Source: Seiridium cupressi
Lineage: Eukaryota > Ascomycota > Sordariomycetes > Amphisphaeriales > Sporocadaceae
Direction: 5' to 3'
Length of the DNA stretch: 64,000 bases
NCBI GenBank assembly: GCA_036674765.1
Contig: JARVKI010000116.1
Coordinates: 1 to 64,000, forward strand
Shown: positions 33,679 to 44,101 of the stretch, piece by piece
Layout: every line of letters starts with the position of its first letter
Position numbering within the stretch: the stretch's first letter is position 1
Notes under the pieces: model-generated
What the model was told of the DNA's origin: nothing
Database searches by the model: none
Seen by the model: the letters and a program-made list of their open reading frames with translations, nothing else
Made by a program: the position numbers and the translations under genes

Positions 33679-35871
33679 ATTCTCATCTTTTAGATGCTCT
33701 ACGTGCAATACCCTCCGGCTGGATATACCCTGGCGTCAAAATACCCGGTCCATGAGTCTGCATTGGTCGGCTCCATAGTTGATTCTGCGCTTTTTTCCTC
33801 GCTGTTTTGGTCGTTTTTCCATTATCTTGTTTTCGATTCCCCAGGGGCAGCCGGATGTTGCTGCACACGAATTGACTTATGCTATATCTACGAACCAACC
33901 TATGATACCACGAGCTGCTCAGAGGGAGGGGCGGCGTTGCGCCAGACCGAGCGGGCGGGAGCACTCGGATGATACCACAAAAAGCAAAAGTCCTTGACAC
34001 GGCAAAAGATACCACGAAGCTTGCGGTGCAATTACGTTATACAGGCGTTAATCTATAGGATTTCCCACGTTTCTTCTTCCATTATTCATGATTTTGCGCG
34101 GATTTCTTTGGGCATTTTCTCCATGGTTCCTGAGCGTCAGATATACGCAGCTCGAAAAGCTACCAAAAAGTCTTGACCCGAAACCCGTTGAAGGCTTTCA
34201 AGAGTGGGCGCACACATCGAGGTTGCTGCTGGAGTAGCTTGGACTGGTCGGACGGTTGTCGGTTGGTTTGATGGATGAATGGATGGACGGAAGAAAAGGA
34301 GAATGGAATTGGCTGGGCGGTTTGAGAGAGGTAGCGAATCGTGCATGATGCGCGATTCGCTGCTTTGGGTGGAAATACAGTGTACGATACTCGAGAGACG
34401 ATAAACGCAATGATACCCTCTGACCTAAGCGATCTTCAACTTGGATTCACGCCCAGCCTAGTCTGCACTGCCGAATGAGAGCTGGCTTTGATGACTGCAC
34501 GGAGACGTGTGCACTGCATTGTTTTGGACTGAACCCATGGATGGCCGGCCTGTTGTCTTGGTACCAGCTTGTTTGCTGCATACGGGTTGCTTGAAACAGT
34601 GCACCCCACGGTCCTGCACTTGCCTACATGTAATCACAAGACAAGCTTTCTTTTCCGTCTCCCAAGTCTCAAACTTAACTTGCCAACGTTCGTGTCTCGG
34701 ATTAGCGCATCAAGGCAACGAACGGCATTTAGGTTGAACCTGAACCCCGGGTACACAACATGAAGGCGTCCCTTACTAATTGGGACCCATCAGAACCAGC
34801 GGCCGCGGCGTCTTCTGGGCTGCAGCATAGGGATGGAATAGAGCGAGAAAGGTCCCGAATGTGTCTGACGTTGGCAAGCATAAGAAATCTCTGGCCCCAA
34901 CAATTATTATAGCCTTGTTAGAGCTGGCCTAGTACTATGTTGTAATATTGTATGGGCTCGCTCTGGCGCCGTGGACTGGGGTTAGGCTCCGACCGCATTC
35001 TGCCGTTGCCCTCTCCATTACCCCAAGATGCTCAATTCCCTAGCCAGGCACGGGGGAATCTTGTCCACTGCAGCTCCTGTAGATCCCATGCTTGTTGAAG
35101 AAAGTTTCATGGTCTTGGACGCCAATGTACCGAAATTGCCTCTTGACCCTTGAAGCAAGCCATGTAGTCAAATAATGCTCCCTTCCAATTACCGGGTTGT
35201 CGCTCGAGGCGCGTGAGCAACAGAAGAACAGAAAAAATCCTCGCCGCCCGACTGCTAGGACTAAAGCCTGCTCGATCGTTTATACTAGGAACCGTCCACA
35301 TAAAAACATCAAAGGGAGGAGGACTGCGCCCGTCTTCCGTCTTCTTTTTTTTTTTTCTTCTTCCTTTCTTCAAGCATCATTCCTTCTCGGTCTTACATGC
35401 ATACATACCTACATTCTACCAACGCGAACCCGTCCTTGTTCTATCGTCAGACCGAAGTCCCCGTGGCCTGCCAGCCAGTCCCAAACTTCCAATGCAAAGC
35501 TCGCAATTCCAACGAGCCTCTTCATTATTCGTCACTTTCGGCCCGGAACAGCTACATTGGTCCATCATTCACACTACATTACCCCACATTATCTGCTGCA
35601 CTCCACACTCGACCGCAGATCAGGGCCGGCACGCGGGCTTGTCTAATGTAGACGATCGTTGATCACCAGGCTTCGATACTCAACTGCATCCCCCGCAGTT
35701 TTCTGGACACTGGGGCGCTGATCTTATTCTTCACTGGTCTTGTTCTTCAACACATTTCAAAAAGGTAGACGGCGACAGCACACATTCTTGCCTGTACATG
35801 ATATCAGAGCCCCCCATATTGGCCTGTCAGCACCTACTGTATCCATACGAACCCAGCAAATATTCAACACC
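33679..35871. other. 2.2 kb without a supported gene
   Basis: 3' flank of the KH gene and promoter of the acetyltransferase gene. A strong pyrimidine tract lies at about 35341-35375, typical of fungal leaders. Two open plus-strand frames at 35197-35662 overlap it and look like low-complexity noise. Confidence 0.5.
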
Positions 35872-37113
35872 ATGCCCGCTGGCGAGAGACCAACTGAGGA
35901 GGACCAGCCCGGTCCAGACCCCTTCGGTTCGGACGACGCCGTCGACGACACTGAGGACCTCGACGATGAGTATGTTGAAATCCAGAAGACCATTTCCAAC
36001 TCGCGGGGCCGCCAAAACCATAAGAATGGCGATATCAAGGTCCAGGAGATACTCCCCTTCCAGTTCCTGCCCAATGTCCGTCCCTTGACTGTCTCAGATG
36101 TCGAAAGCTGTGTCGCACTGGAGAACGCCGCGTTTCCGAATCCAGAGCACAGATGCTCGCCCGAAAAGGTGAGTGTTTTGTCTTGTTTGCGCGTGGTCTT
36201 GTTCACCACGATATCCCGTACTTCTCGAATCCATGCTCTGCTCGTTGCGAGCCCTGCATCAATTCCTCAACCTATGCAACCCGCCTGAATGGGTCTACCG
36301 AGCACACGGGTCAGCTCTTGCCACATCGGGACGTTGACCCATGAACGTACCGATCAAGCGCCGTCAGCTATCATATTAAGTTATCTTGTGTCCCAGGCCC
36401 CTACTAACCAATGCGTAGTTCTTGTATCGCCTGTCGAGTTGCCCAGAGCTGTGCATGGGCATGTTCTGCACAGTCTCGCCCGAGACTGCCAAGGGATGGG
36501 AAATCGAGACTTGCCAAACGGCCAGGCCAGTTGAAACTGGACGGAACGACGGTTCGGTGAGCGTCCTATTCGCCCATGTGATTGGCACAAGATGCCCGGG
36601 CGAGTTCATCACGGACAATGACATGGACTACCCGCGCGATTTCCGCACCGCAAAGCCAAGCGAGTCCAAAATCGGCCACCAAGAAGACGGTCAGACGATT
36701 GCCATACATTCGTTGGCTGTTCATCCGAAGCTACAAGGCTGTGGGCTCGGCAAGCTCATCCTCAAGGCCTATATGCAGCAGATCAACAACTCGGGCACAG
36801 CAAATCGCATCTCGTTAATCTCGCAGAGCGTAAGTGATTGGCCGCCCCTATCAGCTCCCGTCTCTCCAGCTTATCATGCCTCTAGTACCTGGTCACCTAC
36901 TACACCCGGTTTGGCTTTGTGCATAAAGGTGAGAGTAAGGCAGCTTTCGGTGGTGGTGGTTGGCATGATCTGGTAAGCTTACCTGTCCAAGTATCAATTC
37001 TCAAACACTCGTTTTTTTCTTCTTCTTCTTTTCTTCTTCGTTATTCTCCTTATCTGGTTGACACGTTGCAGACGATCACACTGGCAGGTCCGGTTGGTCC
37101 ATTGAAGAAGTAG
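35872..37113 (+). CDS. GNAT acetyltransferase (polyamine/arylalkylamine type)
   Basis: GCN5-related N-acetyltransferase of 278 residues, resembling yeast polyamine acetyltransferase Paa1 and arylalkylamine (serotonin) acetyltransferases. Exons 35872-36168, 36419-36829, 36886-36972 and 37072-37113, all phase 0. An acidic, probably disordered head of about 60 residues comes first. RPLTVSDVESCVALENAAFP then opens the fold. The acetyl-CoA pyrophosphate loop lies in IHSLAVHPKLQGCGLGKLIL (Q-x-x-G-x-G). The last beta-strand region is YLVTYYTRFGFVHKG. The final exon is only 13 codons and its acceptor follows a TTCTTCTTC tract. The tail after GGGGWHDL is less certain than the rest. Acetyl acceptor unknown. 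Convergent with URA5. Confidence 0.88.
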
Positions 37114-37636
37114 TACTGGGAGTGGCAGCCAGCCAAAAGTCGATTATCTTATATCGATGACGTATCACCATCACGCAATGAACATTGAACAGCTAGTTCA
37201 GGGGCATCCTGTGGATTTCTTTTTACCCCCTCCGTGGTGCTTTTTAATAGCATTTCATGAGGGAAGCTGTGTTTACAAGCGATTTTTGCATTCCTGGTTG
37301 GAAGAATAATTATGCAGAGATATCCACGCTCAGGGGGATGGATGTACCTCTGCTTTCACTACGTTGCCCGTTGCATGCATTTGCAAGGCAAGACCACAAC
37401 GAATGAAAAGGGTTACGGCGTTCTTAGATAGAAGCGATTCATAGACGGGGGAGGCTTGAAAGGTAGACATTACTTCTCGATAGATTATTATGTGATCATA
37501 TTTCCCAATTGCCTACGAGCCCCAGAAAGTCACCTCTACTAAATGGTTGAGTAGTAGGATTTTTAGAACAAAAATGTCAACCCTTGCTACGTTTCTTAAT
37601 TTAATTCAAGGTGGTTCATATTGACTCAGCAACTAT
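37114..37636. other. Convergent 3' flanks
   Basis: 523 bases between the acetyltransferase and URA5 stop codons. No feature recognised. Confidence 0.5.
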
Positions 37637-38326
37637 CTAATCACTGGCCCCGTACTTGGCCCTGTACTCTTCTATTCTCTTGAGATCCTCCTCTGTCGCG
37701 ACTCCACTCTCCTTCAGTCCCTTGACAATGTCATCTAGCTTCAGCACTGCAACAATAGGGATGTTGTACTCCTTTCTCAACAGTCCGATCGCACTGCCGG
37801 TACTGTTGGGCAATGTCTCCTGCCGGTCCAGTGCCACAACGATGCCCACGACGGTGCCACCCTCGGCCTGAATCTTTCCGATGGCCTCGCGCTTCGCAGT
37901 GCCCGCCGACACAACGTCGTCGATGATGAGCACCCTGCGGCCCTTGAGCGGCGCGCCCACGATCGAGCCACCCTCGCCATGATCCTTGGCCTCTTTTCTG
38001 TCAAACGAGTACTCCAGCTTCTTGTACCGATCGTCCAGCTGCGCCAGGGCAAAGGTCGTGGCGGTTGCCAGGGGGATGCCCTTGTATGCCGGGCCGAAGA
38101 TGACGTCGAAGGGCAGGTCCGTGGTCGAGGAGGAAAAGGACTCGTGGATGGTGTTGGCGTAGGCGACGGCGAGCGCGGACAGTAGGTCCGCCCGGTAGAA
38201 GTCGCCGGCGTTGAAGAAGTATGGGGAGGTCCGACCGGATTTCAGCTCGAATGAGCCCAGGCGGAGGGCACGGCCGTCGAGGGCTGCGTGCAGGAAGTTT
38301 GCTTTGTATGAGGGGATGGCGGCCAT
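37637..38326 (-). CDS. URA5: Orotate phosphoribosyltransferase
   Basis: Fifth step of de novo pyrimidine synthesis: orotate plus PRPP gives OMP and pyrophosphate. It is a cytosolic homodimer. The single-exon protein has 229 residues, the normal length for fungi. The orotate-binding start [20 protein letters not shown] is intact. [15 protein letters not shown] and the catalytic loop lysine region [16 protein letters not shown] follow. The PRPP-binding motif [13 protein letters not shown] is complete. It is divergent from NOG1, with 533 bases between start codons. The locus is a common selectable marker in fungi because loss gives uracil auxotrophy. Confidence 0.97.
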   Translation of the reverse strand: MAAIPSYKANFLHAALDGRALRLGSFELKSGRTSPYFFNAGDFYRADLLSALAVAYANTIHESFSSSTTDLPFDVIFGPAYKGIPLATATTFALAQLDDRYKKLEYSFDRKEAKDHGEGGSIVGAPLKGRRVLIIDDVVSAGTAKREAIGKIQAEGGTVVGIVVALDRQETLPNSTGSAIGLLRKEYNIPIVAVLKLDDIVKGLKESGVATEEDLKRIEEYRAKYGASD

Positions 38327-38859
38327 CGTGAGATCTGTGAGGTTTTCGCCTTCAGGGTTGAGCTATCCAACCGCGCAATTGGCTTGAATTTGAGGGTTAG
38401 AGGCTCGTATTTGAATGATTGATCGGAAAATGGTCTTTCTCGGTATTTTGAGCAGCGTGGAGAGGTTGCACTCACGAGTCAGATGAGTGAATATATCTTA
38501 ATATAGGCAATAGGGGGGCACTTCTCAACCTTCTTCCAGAGGCTTGGAGGGGTCAGAGTGGGATGCCGCCGCTGGAACTTTTTCGCAGTGAACCCCGCCA
38601 TCAATCGGGCCCCTGGCACTCCGTATCAGCGATAAGATAAGAGGGCGGCGCCAAGATTTCGAGCCAACCCGCTATCGAAATTTTGACTTTTCACTCCGCC
38701 TTTTTTTCTGAGAAAGTCCAAGGTGCCGCCTCTGCCATCGATAACGCCCGTCCCCAGCGGTTTCGTTCGAACAGCAAGGTGATCAACCACAACCCACCTT
38801 CCACAGCCAGCTTCGGAAACTCGAATACTGTTCGAAGAGAAAAGAAGACGGTCGGCAAG
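38327..38859. promoter_or_regulatory. Shared URA5/NOG1 promoter region
   Basis: 533 bases between divergent start codons. Two overlapping GATAAG motifs, the core site of fungal GATA nitrogen regulators, lie at 38631-38641. A GATGAG (PAC-like) motif, common before ribosome-biogenesis genes, lies around 38480. Motif presence is seen. Function is inference. Confidence 0.4.
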
Positions 38860-41029
38860 ATGAAGACCACTTGGAAGGACATCCCCCCGGTGCCGACGTC
38901 GCAGGAGTTCCTCGACATCGTGCTGTCGCGAACCCAGCGCCGCCTGCCCACGCAGATTCGATCGGGCTTCAAGATCTCTCGTATTCGTGGCTTCTACACC
39001 CGCAAGGTCAAGTTCACCCAGGAGACCTTCAGCGAGAAGTTCTCTCAGATCCTCGAGAGCTTTCCCCGACTCGAAGATATCCATCCGTTCCACAAGGACT
39101 TGTTGAACACCCTGTACGATTCGGATCATTACAAGATCGCTCTCGGCCAACTTTCCACTGCCAAGCATCTTATGGAGACGATCTCTCGCGACTATGTCCG
39201 ACTTCTCAAGTGTTAGTCTCCTCTGTGGTGGCTGTCTAAAGTCGGTGGAATGCTAATGGGACCAACAGATGCCCAGTCGCTGTTCCAGTGCAAGCAGCTC
39301 AAGCGCGCCGCCCTCGGTCGAATGGCCACTCTCCTGAAGCGACTCAAGGACAGTCTCGCATATCTCGACCAGGTCCGACAGCATTTGGGCCGTTTGCCCT
39401 CGATCGACCCCAACACACGCACCCTGCTTCTTTGTGGATTCCCCAATGTCGGAAAGTCGAGTTTCTTGAAGTCCATCTCCCGTGCCGATGTGGAGGTTGC
39501 GCCCTACGCTTTCACTACCAAATCGCTGTACGTCGGTCATTTTGACTACAAGTACCTGCGTTTCCAGGCAATTGACACGCCCGGTCTCCTGGACGGACCG
39601 CTGGAGTCCAAGACCACCGTCGAAATGCAGTCCATTACTGCAATTGCTCACTTACGATCTGCAATTCTCTGTAAGTTTGTTTCCTGACAATCTGCGTCAT
39701 AAGACGTAGAGACCAAGTTGAGTAAGACGCCATGTCTAACCATCATTCCTTGGCAGACTTCATCGATTGTTCGGAGCAATGTGGCTACCCAATCAAGGCC
39801 CAGATCGAGTTGTTCAAGAACCTGAAACCTCTTTTCTCAAACAAGCTCGTGTTCATCGTGTGCAACAAGATTGATATCCTGAAGCCCGAGGAGCTTGATG
39901 CTGAGACGGCAGAAGAATTGCAGTCTTTTATGAGTGGTGGAGATGTTGAGTTGCTGCAAACTTCGTGCAACACTCAGGAAGGTGTCCAGGATGTGAAGAA
40001 CATTGTTTGCGAGCGCCTTATCGCGGAACGTGTGTCTCAGAAGCTGAAGGCTGGCACGAACAGCAGCGGTGCAATTGGTGGGCGCTTGGCAGATGTCATG
40101 GCGAGAATTCATGTCGCTCAGCCAATGAACGGCGAAGTACGGGAGACCTTCGTCCCAGACGCCATCAAGGAACTCAGGAAATACAACAAGAACGATCCAG
40201 AGCGCCGCAAGCTGGCTCGCGACATCGAAGAAGAGAACGGTGGTGCTGGTGTGTACAACGTGGACCTTAGGGCCGATTACCTTCTCGACAACCCCGAGTG
40301 GAAACAAGACAGGATACCAGAGATTTTCGACGGCAAGAATGTCTATGATTTCATAGACCCGGACATAGACGCCAAACTGCAAGCTTTGGAAGAGGAAGAA
40401 GAGCGTCTGGAGGCCGAGGGTTACTATGACTCGGATGAGGAGATTGATGACGCCGAGGAGGCTGACATTCGAACCAAGGCCGAGCTGATCAAGGAGAAGC
40501 AAGCTCTCATCCGCAACGAGGCCAAGATGCGCAAGTCTCTCAAGAACCAAGCCATCATCCCCCGCAAGGCTCTCAGGCGGCCTCTCTCAGAGCTCGAGGA
40601 GGGGCTCGATGTTTTGGGTGTGGACACAACAGATCTTGCTCTGCGCGCGCGGTCGAGCACTGTGGATCAACGTGGACGATCCATGTCCAGGTCGCGCCTG
40701 GGCACTGAGGTATCTGATGCCATGGATCTCGACGCCACGCCCAAGGACAGACTCCGGTCCAAGAGCAGAGCAAGAAGCCAGCCGGCCACCAACAGACGAG
40801 AGGATGGTGTGACTGACGACCTGGTAAGGACGAAGGCCGAGAGGGCGTCCAAGGTTGCTCAGAGGAAGATGAACCGCATGGCCAGACAGGGTGAGGCCGA
40901 CAGGCACATTGGTGCCACGCTACCCAAGCATCTAGTGAGTATTGCCGTCTCTAAAGTCGAATCTTCCAAAGCTAACCATGTCTTCAGTTTGCTGGCAAGC
41001 GAACAATGGGCAAAACATCCCGACGATAA
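38860..41029 (+). CDS. NOG1: Nucleolar GTPase Nog1
   Basis: GTPase of late nucleolar pre-60S particles, needed for release of Rlp24 and 60S maturation. Exons 38860-39211, 39269-39670, 39757-40934 and 40988-41029 sum to 657 residues. The N-terminus [20 protein letters not shown] and its helical bundle are canonical. The circular order of G motifs is intact: [11 protein letters not shown] (G1), DTPGLLDGP (G3) and NKID (G4). The long charged C-terminal tail contains [15 protein letters not shown] and an Arg/Ser-rich nuclear segment, and ends with exon 4 encoding [13 protein letters not shown]. Intron 3 was placed by that conserved ending. The frame is open upstream of 38860 but lacks an ATG. Confidence 0.96.
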
Positions 41030-41596
41030 AAGAGGAACGTGGGGATGTGTCGTGTCATACTGTTCAGATGCATATGAGAAGGGATTTCATGATGGCTTTT
41101 CGAACTGGCGTTCAGGCGTCCCTCATAAAATTAGGATGTTTTTTAGAGCTCTTGAGACGATTTTCGTAGTTGAGCTTTATATACCCTTGAAAAATCTATT
41201 TTTGTGTCTATCGTGACATACTCGTAGTCTATGTGCAGGGGATGTACAATGCGTGGAAATGCATATACTTGAGAATAATACGTAGCGGTAAGGCGAAATG
41301 GATATGTGTTGTTAGTGACTTGTAATCACGCAGCTACTATGCATGCAAATGATGTTGCTGAGTTAACTCAGTCCCAATATGTAGGTACTTGCCGTCAAAA
41401 CTGAACGTAAATGAGCAGGACCCTGAGTTCTAGCACTGAGGGTCACCGCGGGGCACTGGACTTTCAATTGTGGGGTCAGCATTGTGGTTGACGTCCAGGA
41501 CTGACTCACATGCATCATAATTTGGGTAGTAGCTCAAAAGTTACCCTCTTCTCCTCGACTCTTGCGACGTCGTCTCCCACCCACACTTTTGCAAAC
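41030..41596. other. NOG1 3' flank and GCN3 promoter
   Basis: 567 bases between parallel genes. No coding or RNA feature recognised. Confidence 0.5.
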
Positions 41597-42793
41597 ATGG
41601 CGAACGACGAAGACGCAAGCGCTGTGAGCACGGCCGCAGGTACAACGACACGCGATCTACCGCTCCGCGGAGCTAGCAACCCAGATGCCGACTCTTTCGA
41701 GTACGTCTGCCCCCGTCCTGAATTTGGGCCGGATCACAATGCACAAGTGTGCAAATTCGTAGCAGAGAAATACTAACCTTGCCCTTTTCCCAACAGCATT
41801 GTAGCGACCTACCACCGCCTCCTGTCCGAGGATCCCGACCTCACCATGCCGATGGCGGCCATCGAGGCGCTGATCGAGTTCCTGGGCCATAGCAAGGTCA
41901 AGACCGTCTACGAGACTATCGATCTCGTCAAGACGCAAAGCGCCAAGCTGCAGCAGGCCGTCACCAACCCCATCGCCCTGTCGCACGGCACCGACTTGTT
42001 CCAGCAGTACCTCATCATGTCGCTTAAGCAGCCGAATGCACCAGGTACTCCTGCCAAGGGCAAGGACAAGGACAAGGACCCCGAGGGCAGCTTCGAGGAG
42101 GTCAGGCAGCATCTATTGCGGAATGGGCGCCTCTTCGCTGCCAGGGCCAAGGACGGGAGGGAGAGGATTGCTGTCAATGCGCGCAAGCACATCTACCACG
42201 ACACGACCATCTTGACGCATGGCGGGAGTAGGGTTGTCGGTACGCTGTTGGGTCGCGCCGCGGAGAAGCATGATTATGGACACTATGTCGACGAGCCCAT
42301 CCGTTTCTCCGTCATATACGCCATTGACCCGGCACTCGAGGTCGAGAGCAACCGCGTAGTTGCTGCGCTGCGTGCCAAGGGCGTGTCGGTGGCCACCGTT
42401 CCACTGGGCGCCGTGAGCTATGTCATGGAAAAGGTCGACATGGTCGTTGTAGGCGCAGAGGCAGTGACGGCGGACGGAGGCGTCATCTCCAGACTGGGCT
42501 CATACCAGATCGCGCAGCTAGCCAAGGCCAACAGGAGGCCGTTCTTCGTCGCGGCCGAGCAGCACAAGTTCGGCAAGACATTTCCCCTCGGCCAGTTCGA
42601 CTATTCCTTCGACCAGGGGCTGCTCGACTTCCATGCCAGCAAGAAGGAAGAGGACGGTGAGAAGGCGAGGAAGAAGCCCATGGAGAACCCCATCGATTAC
42701 ACGCCGCCCGAGTACATCGACAGCTTCTTCGCAGACCACAAGGTTGTCACACCCATAGAAGTTGCCAAGGAAGTTATTGATATGCTTATGTAA
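41597..42793 (+). CDS. GCN3: Translation initiation factor eIF2B subunit alpha
   Basis: Regulatory subunit of the eIF2B decamer, the guanine-nucleotide exchange factor for eIF2. It senses phosphorylated eIF2 in general amino-acid control. Exons 41597-41700 and 41797-42793 give 366 residues. The helical N-terminal domain has AIEALIEFLG and HGTDLFQQYL. The Rossmann-like C-terminal domain has TILTHGGSRVVGTLL, then VDMVVVGAEAVTADGGVISR and RPFFVAAEQHKFGKTFPL. About 60 residues (KGKDKDKDPEG and KKEEDGEKARKK) are extra charged loops, common in filamentous fungi. The short first exon encodes a Thr/Ala-rich leader with no motif. The intron joins DSFD to IVATYHRLL. Confidence 0.95.
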
Positions 42794-44101
42794 AGGCTTT
42801 CATTTTTGTGCAGCATTTCACGGCGTTTTCGGGGAAGGAACGGAACGGAAAAAGGGATGGAGTCATGGTAACGTGGATGACGCTGGCTAGACTGACATGT
42901 TAGATGCTTGATAGACCTGACATGGAACCTCCAAATAATTAATGAGACCTGTCAGAACACTCACATGTCGAAAACAAGCATTGTGTGCTCTCTTGGCTCT
43001 GCCTGTTTTGTTTTGATGCTCGTGCTGTGGTCGCACACAGCAGGAATCTCATCACACATGAGGTCGGTTGGGATACCTGACAAAAACTCTCAGTTCAAAA
43101 TAAATGTATTTGTCCTAGCCTGCTAGAAACATACTACCCAGTTAATTCAATATCATAAATGGCCAATACCAATAACCGCTCTGCGAAAAGCAGGCAATGA
43201 ATAACACCACTCGTGCTCTTTCATTTCCGCCGGGGCACCCCCTTGGTAGTTTGAGTCCTGCACTACTTGTCTCCTAACGACCTGCCGGGCTCGTGGCGCT
43301 TAGCTATGGGAAGCTTATACTCTTCCAGTACTCATTATTCTCCTGCCCGGTAGCTGCATGGACTTGCTCCAAAGCGGAGTAAGTGACACGGTGGATGGGC
43401 TGGGAGCTGCGACAGGCGGAGCCGGAAGGATGGCATAAAAATACATGAGCGAGTACTTGAAAACAAAGCACAGACTATGCAGAAACGGGGATGGGAGATC
43501 CACGTCTCCCCTTGGATTCACACAGGGAGATGTGAAGTATCCAACAGATTTGTCGTATCTTTATGTTCCCGAGTATAGTGACACCGGACTTCACAGGAAA
43601 AACCAGGATGAAGACACCCAGATATCAATTTGCAATAGAGTAAAGAATGTTGCTGTATTTGTACAACTTAAGAAACTGACGACGTTCTTGTCTCTCTCCT
43701 CCTCTCTCCAAAAGAGAAAAATGGATCAGCCGACTTTTGGGGATAGGATATGCCTGAATATCAACAGTATTACGACCGCCCTTTTTAGCTTTCCTGGAGC
43801 ATTCTAGGTGCTCATCAATGATGGAATTTTCCCCTTCGTGGGAGGGGGGTTGCAGAAGAACGTAAAACCTAGATCGATATGCCAGCCTGGACAGGACGCC
43901 GAGCCCGAAAAATGCGCTGAATGATGGTTATTTCCATGCAGCCCCGAAGAACCGACCCATGAGACCATGAAAACACCAACGCGGGCGCCTGCTCCATGCT
44001 GTGAATTAGAGAACGTTAACGGTGATGTTGGATCACCGAGTGAAGTGGAGTTCGTTTTGGTTGTGCCAGTGTTGAAGGCTGACTTGAGACCGGCAGAGGG
44101 G
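42794..44101. other. Convergent 3' flanks, no gene seen
   Basis: 1.3 kb between the eIF2B alpha and EGT1 stop codons. A 120-residue plus-strand frame at 43445-43807 has no recognised similarity and no support. Confidence 0.5.

Noticed and set aside
35197..35662. Two overlapping 149-residue plus-strand frames
   Set aside because: They cover a polypyrimidine leader, are rich in low-complexity residues, and lie in the promoter of the acetyltransferase gene.
38683..38859. N-terminal extension of NOG1
   Set aside because: The frame is open but has no ATG before 38860, and MKTTWKD is the conserved start of the family.
39837..40550. 237-residue minus-strand frame inside NOG1
   Set aside because: Antisense shadow of the conserved GTPase gene, with no recognisable features of its own.
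43445..43807. 120-residue plus-strand frame
   Set aside because: No recognised similarity. The region looks like 3' flanking DNA of two convergent genes.
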